The notes under the pieces are model-generated. The model did not search any database, had not been told where the DNA came from, and worked only from the letters and a program-made list of their open reading frames with translations. Positions 19,565 to 30,910 of a DNA stretch of 64,000 nucleotides are shown piece after piece. The stretch spans positions 9,555,210 to 9,619,209 of the forward strand of contig OY811975.1 of the NCBI GenBank assembly GCA_963681505.1, written 5' to 3'. The DNA comes from Eunapius fragilis (taxonomy: Eukaryota > Porifera > Demospongiae > Spongillida > Spongillidae). Made by a program: the position numbers and the translations under genes. Within the stretch, counting starts at the first letter, position 1; every line of letters starts with the position of its first letter.

Positions 19565-20605
19565 ATGTCTGAGACCGGGCAACTAATTGAGTTACTTCGT
19601 CAGCAGTTGGACACTCAACGAAAACAGATGGAGTCTGAACGAAAGCAGATGGAGACACTGTTTGCAACACTAGCGGGAAAACGTACTTCGGAACCTGTTT
19701 CCAAACCACCTGCGGCGGCAATCCCAAGTTTCGTTCCTTTCGACACTACTTCAGAATTATGGTCCAATTACTGGGCGCGCTTCTTGACTTTCCTCGGTGC
19801 GAATTCGGTTCCAGATGACAGGGCTGCTCAGATATTCCTGACAAATCAGTCTAAAGTCACGTACAAGCTTTTGGGCGATCTCGCTTGCCAACAGAGCCCG
19901 CCCAAAGACGTGAACGCGCTTACTCTGGACGAAATTGCGGCTTTCATGAAAACCCAGTTCGACCCTACGAGGTATGTGGTCCGCGAACGGTTTAAATTCT
20001 GGTCGGAGATGCAGCGCAAGCCCGGGGAAACGATTCAAGAACTGGCTGCCAGGATACGTCATGATGCTGTCAGATGCGATTTCCCCTCAATTAAGGACCC
20101 TCAAGACGAGGCGATGCGCACACGTTTTATGTGTTCGGTGAACAATGAAGCCGTACTGAAGGCCCTATTTAAGGTGAAGGATGACGAACTCTCATTCGCT
20201 AAGGCACTTCAAATAGCACAGGAGACTGAGGAGGCTGCAAAGGTAGCTAAGGAGACAGTATATGGAGCCAAACCGATACAGCAAAGCCCTAGTCCTTACT
20301 CCTCCCCGGTCAACCAAGTTCAGTCATCACAGCAGCAGTCTTCTTCGTGGCATCCCCATACCAAACCAGCAGCTGGTGGCACTCACAAGAGAGATTTCCC
20401 CAGGGGAACCTGTCCAAGGTGCAGTAAGACAGATCATGGATCTACGGACTGCCCTTTCAAAGCGACTGCATGCAACTACTGCCAGAAGATGGGGCATATC
20501 CAAGCAGCCTGTCTGAAGAAGAGGAAGGAACAGCAAACGCTCAGAACTATTTCAAAACACTCCATTCAGACTGTTAAGGTCATTGATACAATCCCACAAG
20601 TGTGA
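19565..20605 (+). CDS. Gag
   Basis: 346 codons from ATG 30 bases after the 5' LTR. N-terminal coiled coil (LLRQQLDTQRKQMESERKQM), capsid-like middle with WSEMQRKPGETIQELAARIR, and two knuckle-type zinc motifs at the end (CPRCSKTDHGSTDC and CNYCQKMGHIQAAC). It ends in TGA at 20603-20605 followed by CAA; the pol frame continues in the same register, so either a single mutation or readthrough separates gag from pol. Confidence 0.85.
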   Translation: MSETGQLIELLRQQLDTQRKQMESERKQMETLFATLAGKRTSEPVSKPPAAAIPSFVPFDTTSELWSNYWARFLTFLGANSVPDDRAAQIFLTNQSKVTYKLLGDLACQQSPPKDVNALTLDEIAAFMKTQFDPTRYVVRERFKFWSEMQRKPGETIQELAARIRHDAVRCDFPSIKDPQDEAMRTRFMCSVNNEAVLKALFKVKDDELSFAKALQIAQETEEAAKVAKETVYGAKPIQQSPSPYSSPVNQVQSSQQQSSSWHPHTKPAAGGTHKRDFPRGTCPRCSKTDHGSTDCPFKATACNYCQKMGHIQAACLKKRKEQQTLRTISKHSIQTVKVIDTIPQV

Positions 20606-21829
20606 CAACCCGTTCAGATCAAAGGCCACGATTTTACCTTTGAGGTGGACACAGGTGCAGGGGACAACTTCTGTTCTGTGGAGGTGTGGACCAAGATAGG
20701 AAAGCCTACTTTGGCACCAGCTTCTTGTCGTTACGAAGTTGCCAATGGACAACCCTTGGCTACATTGGGAACATTTCAAAATGTAGTATCAATGCAAGGA
20801 GAGAAACCCAGAAGCAGCAAAATTCAGTTCACTGTCAGCAAGACACCAAGGCTAAACCTCTTGGGACGAGATGCAATTGTCAAGCTAGGTGTGGACATTC
20901 CGGCTCTCCCGGGCATACCTTCAGCAGACAAGCAATTCAATGATGAAGCTGTCCTCTCCATTTCTTCACAACCAGACCTAGTCCTTCAACAGGCCTGTGA
21001 GCAGCTCTGCAGGGAATTCCCAGACCTCTTCAAGCCAGAGCTTGGCTGTCTGAAGGACTTCCAGCTGGAGGTCAAATTCAAGCCGGAGGCAAAGCCAGTG
21101 TTCTGTAAGCCAAGGGTGGTTCCGTTTGCTCTCCTGGAAGATCTGAACCAAGCATATGATGCGGGCATTGCTCAAGGAGTATGGAAGCCAGTCCAATTCA
21201 ATTCATACGGGACTCCAGTTGTTCCCATTCGGAAATCGTGCACTCCTATTCAGGCCAAGGCCAAAATTCGTGTGTGTGGAGACTACTCAGTGTCAGTCAA
21301 CCCACAGCTGGAACCACATCGCTACCCAATGCACCTACCAGAGGATCTCATGCGCAAGCTGAGTGGGGGCCATGGTTTCACCAAGGTAGACCTTGCTGAT
21401 GCCTACAATCAAGTCATGCTAGGACCGGAAAGCCAGAAGCGCCTAGCGTTGAGTACACACAGGGGAGTGCTTCTTCAACTTCGACTCCCATTCGGGATCA
21501 GTTCGGCCCCAGGCTATTTTCAAGAAATAATGGACCAGCTAATTGGCGATCTAGGAGGTGTGACTAGCTACATGGATGACATCTTGGTCAGCGGATCGAA
21601 TGCATCAGAACACCTGCGGAACCTACGTGCCCTTCTTCAACGTCTCCAAGACAAAGGACTCCGTTGCCGTAAAGAGAAGTGCCTATTCGCTCAACCCTCC
21701 GTTGAGTATTTGGGTTACACACTGTCTAGCAAAGGAGTTGCCAAGGGACGCAAGGCAGATGCAGTGAGGATGATGCCAGCCCCAGACAATGTCTCCAGTC
21801 TATGTTCCTTCCTAGGCTACTGTTACTGA
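20606..21829 (+). pseudogene. Pol part 1: protease and reverse transcriptase
   Basis: Continues the gag frame after TGA. Protease VDTGAGDN near 20645; reverse transcriptase with KVDLADAYNQV, LRLPFGISSAPGYFQ and YMDD. The frame hits TGA at 21827-21829 just after FLGYCY, where about eight residues expected in the RT-RNaseH linker are missing; downstream homology resumes in another frame. A small non-triplet deletion broke the gene here. Confidence 0.85.
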
Positions 21830-23831
21830 TCCTCTGTATCGACTCACCAAGAAGAATGTCCAGTGGGAGTGGGGAGCAGAACAGCAAGCAGCTTTTCAAA
21901 GTCTCAAGGACTTACTCTGCACAGACACTGTTCTGGCCCATTTCGACCCTTCACTCCCCGTCGGAATTTCCTGTGACGCTTCTGAGTGTGGCTTAGGAGC
22001 TGTGCTGTTCCACCGCTATCCAGATGGCAGTGAGCGTCCTATCGGCAATGTTTCCAAAACCCTATCGGACACCCAGAGGAGGTACAGCCAAATTCAGAAA
22101 GAGGCTCTGGCCATAGTATTTGCACTCAAGAAGTTTCACCAGTTCCTGTATGGCAGAAATTTCATTCTGGTGACCGATCACAAACCACTTCTGGCCCTGT
22201 TTGGACCAAACAAGGCCACCCCAGTTCTTGCAGCGAACAGGCTGGCACGTTGGGCACTCCTTCTCAATCAGTACAGCTATTTTATTGAATACAGGAAGAC
22301 CACTGATCATGGGAATGCCGATGCCCTCAGCCGTCTCCCATTCGGTCCTGACCCAAGTTTCGATGGAGAGGAAGGTGATGCAGACGTGGACACAGTATGT
22401 GCCATTCGGACAATCAGCCTTCAGCTTAACCCCACTGATCCAGGTGTCTTAGCCAAGGAGTCTGCCAAAGACCCAGTACTGGCAAAGGTGATGCTTTTTA
22501 CACGTGAAGGCTGGTTACCTAAGGCAGAGCTTGAAGATCAAGGAAAGGACTACTCAGTGGAAGATTTCAGGAAAATCTCAGCTTCACTTTCAACTGTTCA
22601 TGGTTGTCTGCTATATGGCTCCAGAGTCATCATTCCTCCTAGCCTTCAAGCTCAAGTCCTTGAACTCCTGCATTTGGGTCATTTCAGGATGCAGAGGATG
22701 AAACAGCTGGCCCGTACGGCTGTGTACTGGCCAAGGATTGACATGGATATACTGAACCAGTGCCATCGATGTTCAACATGTGCTGAACACCACAACATGC
22801 CAGCCAAAGCTCCCAATCACCCCTGGATGGTACCAGAAAAACCATGGAGCAGACTCCATCTGGATCATGCCATTAACTTCATGGGAACAAACTGGCTAGT
22901 TCTGATCGATGTGTATTCTAAGTATCCGTGCAACCACCCAGTCAGTTCTACTTCAACCAAGGTGACTACTGAGCTACTTGAGCAGGACTTCGCTCATTTT
23001 GGTTATCCTCACACAGTGGTGACAGATAATGCCACTTCCTTCGTATCAGAAGAGTTTCAGGCTTGGTGCAAAGAACGGGGTATCACTCACCTGGCGGGTG
23101 CTCCGTATCATCCAGCAACAAATGGTGCCGCTGAACGCCTAGTTCAAACCTTCAAGCAAGCACTCATCAAGTCATCTCTGCCTCCAAGAGCGGCAACTCT
23201 AGAATTTCTTATGCAGTACCGCAAAACGCCACTTACATCAGGTTACTCTCCCAGTGAGATTCTGAATGGACGGCAGATCCGGTGCAAAATTGACGTCCTC
23301 ATTCCTTCCCCAGCTCACATTGCCCAAGCAAAACAGGCGACAGCAACTTCTAAGTCTCCACCCTCTACTTCCAACAGCCAACTGGCCAGAGTGGCTCACA
23401 CTTTCAAGGTCGGCGACCCTTGTTATGCCCTGTACTGTGGACCTCGGCGAAACAAGGATCCACGTTGGGTACCTGTAGTGGTGACCAAAGTGTTTGGCCC
23501 CCGAAGTGTTAATGTTCGTGTTTTCCCTCATGGGGCTACTTGGAGACGTCATGTGGAGCAGCTGCAGTACCGCTATGGCTCCCTAGAGGATTCAGGTCCT
23601 GGAGAGCTCCCGGCCTTGGTGACATCCTCACAGGTTTCAGTAGAACCACTACTTTCAAATGACCCCCCATTTGCAGAGACAGAGATGCCAGAGACTGCTG
23701 AACCCTTAGACCAAAGAGATCAAGTGCCTCAGCTTGCGAAGCAAAAGAAGACTCAACATAATCCACGACTTCCCACAGGGAATGAGTATGGACCTAACAA
23801 CCCTCGCCGCAGCACCCGGAACAAGAAGTAG
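21825..23831 (+). pseudogene. Pol part 2: RNase H and integrase
   Basis: Open from 21825 (TDPLYRLTKKNVQWEWGAEQ). RNase H with SCDASECGLGAVLF, QKEALAIVFAL and TDHKPLLALF; integrase zinc-binding region (HLGHFRMQRMKQLARTAVYW then CHRCSTC), catalytic core LDHA, TDNATSF and GAAERLVQTFK; basic C-terminal tail. First Met is at 22002. Integrase comes last, the ordinary Ty3/gypsy order, in contrast to the element at 2633-7694. Cannot be translated with part 1 without a frame change. Confidence 0.85.
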
Positions 23832-23874
23832 GGATATCACCTTTCACTGTCGTACTTCAAGGCTGACAGGGAGG

Positions 23875-24047
23875 TGTTGTGTGCGTATAATTGAAGGATT
23901 GAGTGTATTCATTACATTTCCGAAGATCACGTGCCCGGATACTCTCGTGTGCATGCTATTGCGTTTGTTCTCGTGTAGTTCATTTCTTGTTGTGATTTTG
24001 TTCGTTCTGATCTGTTACCATCCACGTTGCTCCGCGAAAATACAACA
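23875..24047 (+). repeat. 3' LTR
   Basis: 173 bp, differs from the 5' LTR at two positions (GGAG/GAAG and CACG/CGCG). Preceded by GACAGGGAGG. Confidence 0.93.
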
Positions 24048-24074
24048 AGAACAAAAGGGTACTGCCCGCCCTCG

Positions 24075-24405
24075 TCCCAGAACATGGTCTTCTTCCTCTT
24101 ACTCTTCCACCTCCCCCTCCCCTCTCCCTCCTCCTCTTCCACCTCTTCTCTTCTTCTTTTTCTCCCCCTCCTCCTGCTCCTCCCCTCCCCCTCCCCCTCC
24201 CCGTCCCACTCCTCCTCCTCCTCCTCCCCCTCCTCCTCCTCCTCCTCCCCCTCCTCCTCCTCCTCCTCCCCCTCCTCCTCCTCCTCCTCCCCCTCCTCCT
24301 CCTCCTCCTCCTCCCCCTCCTCCTCCTCCCCCTCCTCCTCCTCCCCCTCCTCCTACTCCCCCTCCTCCTCCTCCCCCTCCTCCTCCTCCCCCTCCTCCTT
24401 CTTCT
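24075..24405. repeat. (CCT/TCC)n microsatellite
   Basis: About 330 bp of CCTCCTCCCC-type sequence, expanded relative to the about 130-bp counterpart at 15767-15895 in copy A. Poly-Pro and poly-Gly frames here are artefacts. Confidence 0.95.
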
Positions 24406-24566
24406 AACTCAGGATAGGAATACTTTAAAACAATGAAAATTTCACCAATAGTATCAGAATAGACTGGAAGATCCGCTTTCATATAAAATAGCCAATGTTA
24501 TAGTTTGATAAACAATCGACTATACGGTATATGTAAGACGCATAATTAGATAACATTTTAGGTACC

Positions 24567-24890
24567 TTAATGTTTAATCTCCAGGGGAAAATCCTTATTT
24601 AAGGATGTCATTATCCTTAAATAAGGATCATCTTTTACATTGCATATTTCTGCTAACCAAGTAAGATAAAATAAATGGTTTTGGTCAATTGTATAACTTC
24701 CATAACAAACTTTTTAAATGATGTCAATATGATCAATGTCCATGTGGTAAAACAGGGATAAAGTGGCACATCCTTATTTAAGGATTGACACTATCCATAA
24801 ATAAGGATCACAACAGTAGAGATTATTGACCATAAAAACCATAATAGTTTTTAAACTCTTGATTTTCTCTGATAGCCAGTTTCACAACCT
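24567..24890. repeat. TIR-element fragment with nested palindromes
   Basis: Starts with TTAATGTTTAATCTCC and carries paired 16-mers ATCCTTATTTAAGGAT and their inverse at 24590-24630 and 24788-24810. Same sequence as 40234-40570. Copy A lacks it, joining TTTAATC directly to CACAACC. Confidence 0.75.
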
Positions 24891-25374
24891 GATTCGTCGA
24901 AGAAATAACTTGTGGTTAATAAGTTATGCTTATTTAGACAATAACCACTTTAAAATTAATATCAAGCATTTGTATAAATGACATGTACTGAGGTAGATGC
25001 TCAAATGTCAGCGTGCAAGACATACTTTAGCCTCACTGAAACCACGTACACTGCATGTGGTTGTTCTACTGCCCCTCCATCGAACAGTGTGCTTTCTAGT
25101 CCTATCATTGAGTACAATACAGAATGGTGTGTTGGTGGGGAGGGGGGGTGTGGGAAATCTAGGAAGGGTTGTCAAATGGCATACGATATGTGTTTGAGCT
25201 TAGTGGAGCTTAGCTCCAATTAATCAGACTCGAGAGAAGACCACGCCGTTGCCTAGGCCTACTGTTGCTGTATGTAAATGTAGCTACCTACTCTTACTAA
25301 GCCTGGTTTATAATATGACATTGGTGGCTGAACATTACGGATCAATGTGCACGAACAAAGAAAAAATGAATGAA

Positions 25375-25584
25375 ACAAGTAAATAAAAAACCTTCTCTAT
25401 GAGAAACTTGGTGGGATATAGGATTTGAAGGCAATGGTGGTGTAAAAAGCTAGGAAACAACGGGCTAAATATAGGACTATGACATTTTCCCTTACTATTA
25501 CAGACCCTTGTTTCCTAGCTTTTTACACCACCAGTGTCTACAAACCCTATATCCCACCATAGAGAAGGTTTTTCATTTACTTGT
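25375..25584. mobile_element. Hairpin MITE, copy 2
   Basis: ACAAGT...ACTTGT inverted arms with GGGATATAGG and TGTAAAAAGCTAGGAAACAA mirrored on the other side. It lies immediately upstream of the piggyBac-like pseudogene. Confidence 0.85.
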
Positions 25585-25639
25585 ACCTAATATTTTTTAC
25601 TATGGCCTACCTAACGTTTTTGCACCTGTTTTTGTCTAC

Positions 25640-27815
25640 CATAATCTTCAGGCAGTGTTAGGCAAACTTATCACGCCGTCACGTGACCTGTTATTTAAGA
25701 TGATGTCAAGTGTTGCAGGATCGCGTCTAGCTGCTCCAGCTCCATCTGGATATCCTGCTTTTCCTGGCATAGGTGCTAGTGTTTCTGTTATAGGAGTGCA
25801 AATGGCTAAAGCTAAAGATGCCCTTATGCGTTCGTATCCTAAGGATTGGAAATCTACTGATATCGAAGGAAAAGTCACAGGAAACCAACCAAAAATAAAT
25901 GTAGGGTCAATTGATCAATTGGCACCCAAACCGTGGTCTTAAACCACAAGCGTGCCTTTTGGAAGTCACGGCAAGAGCATTCATCAGTTGTTCGAGATAG
26001 TGACCGTTCGTTGGCACTTCAAACTTCCAGAAGTGAAACGGAAGTCCGGGAGGAGATTCAGGAACCATCTAATAATGAATAGAAATCAGAAGAAGATGAT
26101 GGTAAGTGTGAAAATACTAACTCGTTACATATCAAGTTTGACGATGACATTGTTAAATGGGAACTTTTAGAAGGGGGTACATGTAACAGTTGATCAACGT
26201 GTTAAGGATGGCTTCAGCAGCTCTTGCAAATGTTCTATCACGTGGCCAGCAAATGTTGAAATTGTAGAGTTAAAAGATGTCGGTGACTGCTGGGGTATAA
26301 TGTTTCCATCAGACTTTTTTTGGTGAAAAAAGTGTCATAAAATGGACAAATCAAAGTTTACCTGATGATATTCCTCCCTTTACTCACATGAATTTCTGCA
26401 GTGCATTGGTGTGTTGTATGGTCTATGTTTGGCTGGTCAAAGCAGTGTAAAACGTCTTTGGCAAGCAAAATATACTGGGATTTATCAGTCGTTTCATTTG
26501 CAGGAATGATTTGGTTTGTCTCGGGATTGTTTCTTGTTCTGGAAGAAGTATTTAAAGCTTTGGCCTCCAGAAACGAACAGACACATCTGGGATGCATTAA
26601 AAGGATTGACTGGTGCATTCAATGCATGTAGGGTGTCAAATACAAAGTCAGGAACTGAGGGTCTAAGTTGACGAAAGCATGGGAAAATGGATCCCACGGT
26701 TTGAAGATATAACACAAGGTGTACCTCACCTTACAAAAATCACATGTAAACTGTGTGGAGTAGGTGTAGAATATAAGGACACTGCTGATGTAAGCACAGG
26801 AATACTTCTTCATCTCAAGATACAAGATAGAGCAGAGCAGATGGAGCAAAAAAGTTTTGTGATATGTACCCAAAGCATGTAGCTACCATGTAGTTTATGG
26901 TGACAGCCTCCCTAGAAACAACAAAGGCTTTGCTGGAGAGAAGAACGCATTTTACAGGCATTGTGAAAACAGCATCAAAAGGGTTTTCGAAAAAGTTTTT
27001 GAATGATCTTGTTGGCCTTCAACTGCACTATGTGGTGACACACTCACTGTCAAGCACACATATACTTGGGACTCAACACAGAATTAAGTATATGGTCATG
27101 TGTGAAACGAGACGGGTACAGCAGGTGCTCTTAAGAAGTGCCTGATATCATCTTGGGATCACACACTTGGCGTTGAACGACAGCACTAGTGAAGGGGAAA
27201 CCATTATAACGACTGTCCCATGAACCCAAATGATCAAAAGCTACTTTGAAGGTGCATGTTGTATAGATCTTTATAACCATCTGTGTCAAGGCTCACTAGG
27301 TATGGAAGACTCTGTAGGAACAAATGACTGGTGGTTTAGGTGTTTTTGCACGGTTCTTGGATTTATAGAAGTTGAGCCTTTAAGGCCTACTGTCAGAGCA
27401 TCTTAATGTGCCCTTGCACCAGAATTTTGTGGACAGTCTTGTTGTTCATTTGCTTACTAATCGTTGTCATAGAGCTCCTGCACAGACACAATCAGTTGTA
27501 CCAGCAAGAAAAAGGAGGGAGAGTTTTGAAGATGATGAACTCAGTGATGGAGTGGAGTCACATCACATTCTTCCTTATAGTCAGTACATTGCACAAGTTC
27601 AACAAAAGGGAACTTTATCAGCACATCAAACGATTCATGGAAGTGCTGCTCGCTGCAAGGTGTGCCCAAAACCTGCACCACCAGCAAGCTACGTGTGTGT
27701 AAGTTGCAGTAACAAGAATAAATGCAAACCATTTGCTGTGTGTGGTCCAAAATCTGGTCCATCGTGTGTACAACTGCACCAGATGGAACTGCATCAGATG
27801 GAAATTCAGTCCTGA
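25640..27815 (+). pseudogene. piggyBac-like transposase, decayed
   Basis: Homology is spread over several frames with many stops. 26897-27000 reads ALLERRTHFTGIVKTASKGF, the segment after the second catalytic Asp in piggyBac (DDE_Tnp_1_7) transposases; about 27225-27400 reads IKSYFEGACCIDLYNH, TNDWWFRCF and TVLGFIEVE, the third conserved block; 27640-27770 is the C-terminal Cys-rich finger (CKVCPKP and YVCVSCSN). The N-terminal part (25697-25940 and on) is unrecognised. Inactive as it stands. Confidence 0.7.
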
Positions 27816-28225
27816 CAGCTTTGACGTTTTGTAATCATTGTTGTGGTGTGTAATCTTTTAAAACCACCAATTGAATTTCATAATCTCATTCGTTTTACAA
27901 AGAAACACGATAGGTATACCTAACTGTGAGAGCCCAGACCTACGGGCATGCGCATTAAAGAACTGATTGCGTATATAAGTGTATTGAGTGCATAATTATG
28001 TAGTCCTTCTGGATTTTATTGAACTACTGGACGTGGGGGTCTCGTGAGAGCGTGGAGTCGATTCTCGTGGCTTCCATTGCAGTGACAGACTGGGGGCTAC
28101 CAAGCAGCTCTGTCACATATATGGTGGCAGTGGTGGGATCTTTTAAGTCGCGACGGGTTTTGTGTCCGACGCCTGTGCTGTTGTGGATGACAACGTGTTC
28201 AGGAAAAAGTTACAAGCAACCTAGA

Positions 28226-29080
28226 ATGGAAGAAATGCAAGGTATGTTAAAATTACTTGTCAAGGACCGTAGGAGGAGAGAAGAAGTTGCGGCGGAAAGG
28301 CTGAAAAGAGAGGCAGAGTTCGAGACAGAAAGAACCAGGATGGAAGCGGAACGGCAGAGACGAGAGAGTGAGTCGGGAAAACAAATGGAGGAGTTGCGAG
28401 GACACCTAGAATCCCTTATGAATGTGGTGGCGGATTCATATCGCAAACCTGAGGGCATAAGTTACAAGCGGGAATTGAGTGTGAAATTGGTGCCGCTAAC
28501 AGAAAAAGATGATATAGAAGTGCATCTCGTAACCTTTGAGCGATTATGGCAGCTCACCAGGTAGACAAGGACTGCTGGCCGCAGTACTTGGCTCCACAAC
28601 TAACAGGGCAGGCCCAATTGGCATTCGCTGCTCTACCTGTGGACGACTCAGGCAACTACGACGCAATTAAGTTGGCTGTTCTGCAGCGTTATGATATTAC
28701 AGAGGAGGCGTACAGAAGACGCTTTCGTAACGCTGTGAGAGGGAGCGAAGAGACCAACAGGGAGCTCGCAGTGAGGCTCATGGACCTGCTGGGGAAATGG
28801 CTGAAGGAGTGCAATTCGGTGGAGGAGGTACGTGAATATATAGGGATAGAACAATTTTTCAACACGTTACCAGCCGAGAAGAGGCTTTGGGTAACGGAGC
28901 ACAAACCGGAGACTTACGTGAAGGCAGGGGAGCTCATGGATGAATATGAGCAAGCTAGATGCCAGGGGGTGGACTTGGAGAGAGCTGTACATCTGGACTC
29001 TCAACCAGAAAGAAAATGCCATTATTGTGGGAAGAGTGGTCACGAGGAAGAAACTTGTGTGCTTCAAGAAAACAAGTGAT
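28226..29080 (+). pseudogene. Gag of the deleted LTR element
   Basis: Starts near MEEMQGMLKLLVKDRRRREE with a charged coiled coil, then LAPQLTGQAQLAFAAL, RRFRNAVRGSEETNRELAVR and knuckle CHYCGKSGHEEETC. Clearly homologous to residues 30-330 of the protein at 2861-7333. Broken by frameshifts near 28555 and 29060. Confidence 0.8.
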
Positions 29081-29932
29081 GAAGGTGGCAGACAGAAAGG
29101 CATTGTGTGCTTCAACTGTAAGGAGCCTGGTCACCCTGCAAGATGGTGTCCGAACAATAGGGCATTGTTAGGGCATGAGTCAGAGGTCAAAGGGAACATG
29201 GGATTGTATTGTAAGGGTTTGGTGGAAGGTCGCATGGTCAACCAAATCTTGTTAGACACTGGGTGTTCCCGTACAATGGTGAGGAGACAGCTGGTCCCTC
29301 ATACTAAAATGTTGGAGGGAAAGATGGTGTCTATAAAATGTGCTCATGGGGATACAGTGCTCTATCCCTTAGCAGTTGTGGACATGGAGGTGGAGGGAAT
29401 TCCTGTACATGTACATGTAGGGGCAGCTGTGGTGGACACCTTGCCAGTCGAAGTTCTACTGGGGACAGACATGTCAGAGTTGCCTCAGCTGCTTGGCAAA
29501 CGGGCTAGCTATAGTTTTTTCTCACAGGAGGATGAACTCGAGATCCCTTCATGGTGGGGATGTGAGTCAGAAAAGATTGTCAGGATGGCGGAGGAGCTGG
29601 ATAGCAAACAGAGGGCAGTATTAACTCAAGTGGGAGGAGACGGTCAGGAACATCCGGTTGGGTATTTTAGCCGAAAGCTATTACCTAGGGAGCAGCAGTA
29701 CTCCACAATTTAAAAAGAATTTTAGCGATCAAGCTGTCGTTGGATGCATTCAAGGTATACCTTCTCGGAAGAAAGTTTGTAGCGCAGACAGATCATAGAG
29801 CGCTGGAGTGGATGGAAAGACTCAAAGAGAACTATTCAAGGCTGTGCAGGTGGAGTCTAGCTCTCCAGCCATATTCTTTTGTGGTGGAACATCACCCTGG
29901 AGCTCAGAACTTGAATGCAGATGCCCTCTAGA
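29060..29932 (+). pseudogene. Protease fused by deletion to RNase H
   Basis: Knuckle CFNCKEPGHPARWC, protease LLDTGCSRTMV and VLLGTDMSELPQLLG, then, after a junction near 29600-29650, AVLTQVGGDGQEHPVGYFSR and KLLPREQQYSTI, a TAA, TDHRALEWMERLKENYSRLC and NADAL. By comparison with the intact relative, about 850 residues (integrase and RT) are missing. Confidence 0.85.
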
Positions 29933-30244
29933 AATCCAGCAATGGCATTGCTGCAGGAGAAGGGGGAGGAAGTGTGAGAGCCCAGACCTACCGGCATGTG
30001 CATTAAAGAACTGAATGTGCGTATAAGTGTATTGAGTGTATAATTATGGTGTGCTTCGGGATTTTATTGAACTACTGGACGTGGGCGTCTCATGAGAGTG
30101 TGGAGTCGGTTCTCGTGGCTTCCATTGTGCAGTGACAGACTGGGGGCTACCAACCAGTTCTGTCACACCAACGAACATTGTAAGGTAAACCTAATAGAGT
30201 GTGTTAGGTATACCCAACGAGAACGTTAGGCAACTCTCGGCACT

Positions 30245-30500
30245 TGTAGATTAAATCTAAGCAACACTGTTCTGTAAAATGTTTTTTCCACATACGCTCG
30301 GAAAAATACATCTTGAACACAAAGTTTTTCTCCATCATAAGAACTACATCCTGGGTATATGCAGCTGCTACTGGGTTGACAATGTGTAGGGATATTGCAA
30401 GCCAAACCAGTTGTTGAATTCAGTTTGCCCTACAAGCTCTGCTCATCACTGTACACAATGTAGCCAGGTCTAACATATTGTATACTGGGTATGAGTGTGC
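30245..30500 (-). repeat. Third copy of the Cys-containing gene fragment
   Basis: Minus strand shows LNSTTGLACN and similar pieces seen at 10790-11300, with more stops. Confidence 0.5.
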
Positions 30501-30910
30501 CTACTTTTAAAACCAATCGACTATGAGGGTTAAAGAACTTATAGTTAATCCCAGTGAGTGTGGTTTATTTTGAATGAGTGTAGAGTTTTTTGAAGCATAA
30601 ATCTCTTTTTAACATTATTGAGTCATTATTTTTAATATATATGCACTATTATCGGCATGTAAGAGGTCTCTCTACTCTTGTAGTGTGTCTCAGCATGGAG
30701 AAAGGTGTGTGTGTGTGTGTAGTGTTGCCATGGTTACGTTAATCCCTGGCTTTGATCCAATGGACTGGGGTCACAGGCAGTGGGTGTGGCATGAGGTCCC
30801 AGATATAGAGGGGGTTGGGTGGAAGAATGCAGCTGCTAAATATCATTGCCTGCCTACCAACACATGACATTTATCATAACAGCTCATTTAGTTCAGCTTA
30901 ATCCTAATCA
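30500..30910. other. No gene seen
   Basis: AT-rich sequence; includes a 30-bp stretch at about 30881-30910 that recurs at 32055-32084 at the end of the following duplicated unit. Confidence 0.4.

Larger units (their letters stand above)
19363..24047 (+). mobile_element. LTR retrotransposon, Ty3/gypsy, conventional order
   Basis: 173-bp LTRs (19363-19535, 23875-24047) with two differences, flanked by a perfect 5-bp target duplication AGAAC (19358-19362, 24048-24052). Internal order is gag, PR, RT, RNaseH, INT, as in Mag or K02A2.6-like elements. Relatively young, but coding is broken by an in-frame TGA between gag and pol and by a frame-shifting deletion near 21825. It is inserted into a copy of a dispersed repeat. 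Confidence 0.93.
18305..25130. repeat. Segmental duplication copy B with insertions
   Basis: Second copy of 14673-16370, interrupted by the LTR retrotransposon at 19363-24047 and a roughly 310-bp block at 24577-24884. A part (24567-25270) is also shared with the TIR element at 40234-41547. Confidence 0.85.
27927..30167 (+). mobile_element. Deleted LTR element related to the one at 2633-7694
   Basis: LTRs 27927-28117 (191 bp) and 29973-30167 (195 bp), TGTGAGAGC...TCTGTCACA, several differences, so older than the other two elements. Flanks CTAAC and CCAAC are a 5-bp target duplication with one change. Primer-binding site TGGTGGCAGTGGTGGGAT at 28122-28139 differs by one base from that of the intact element; purine tract at about 29956-29972. 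Gag and protease run straight into RNase H: integrase and reverse transcriptase are gone. RNase H lies directly before the 3' LTR, so this family also had the INT-before-RT order. Confidence 0.88.

Noticed and set aside
24027..24482. Poly-Pro, poly-Ser and poly-Gly proteins
   Set aside because: Translations of a TCC/CCT microsatellite that is expanded relative to its duplicate.
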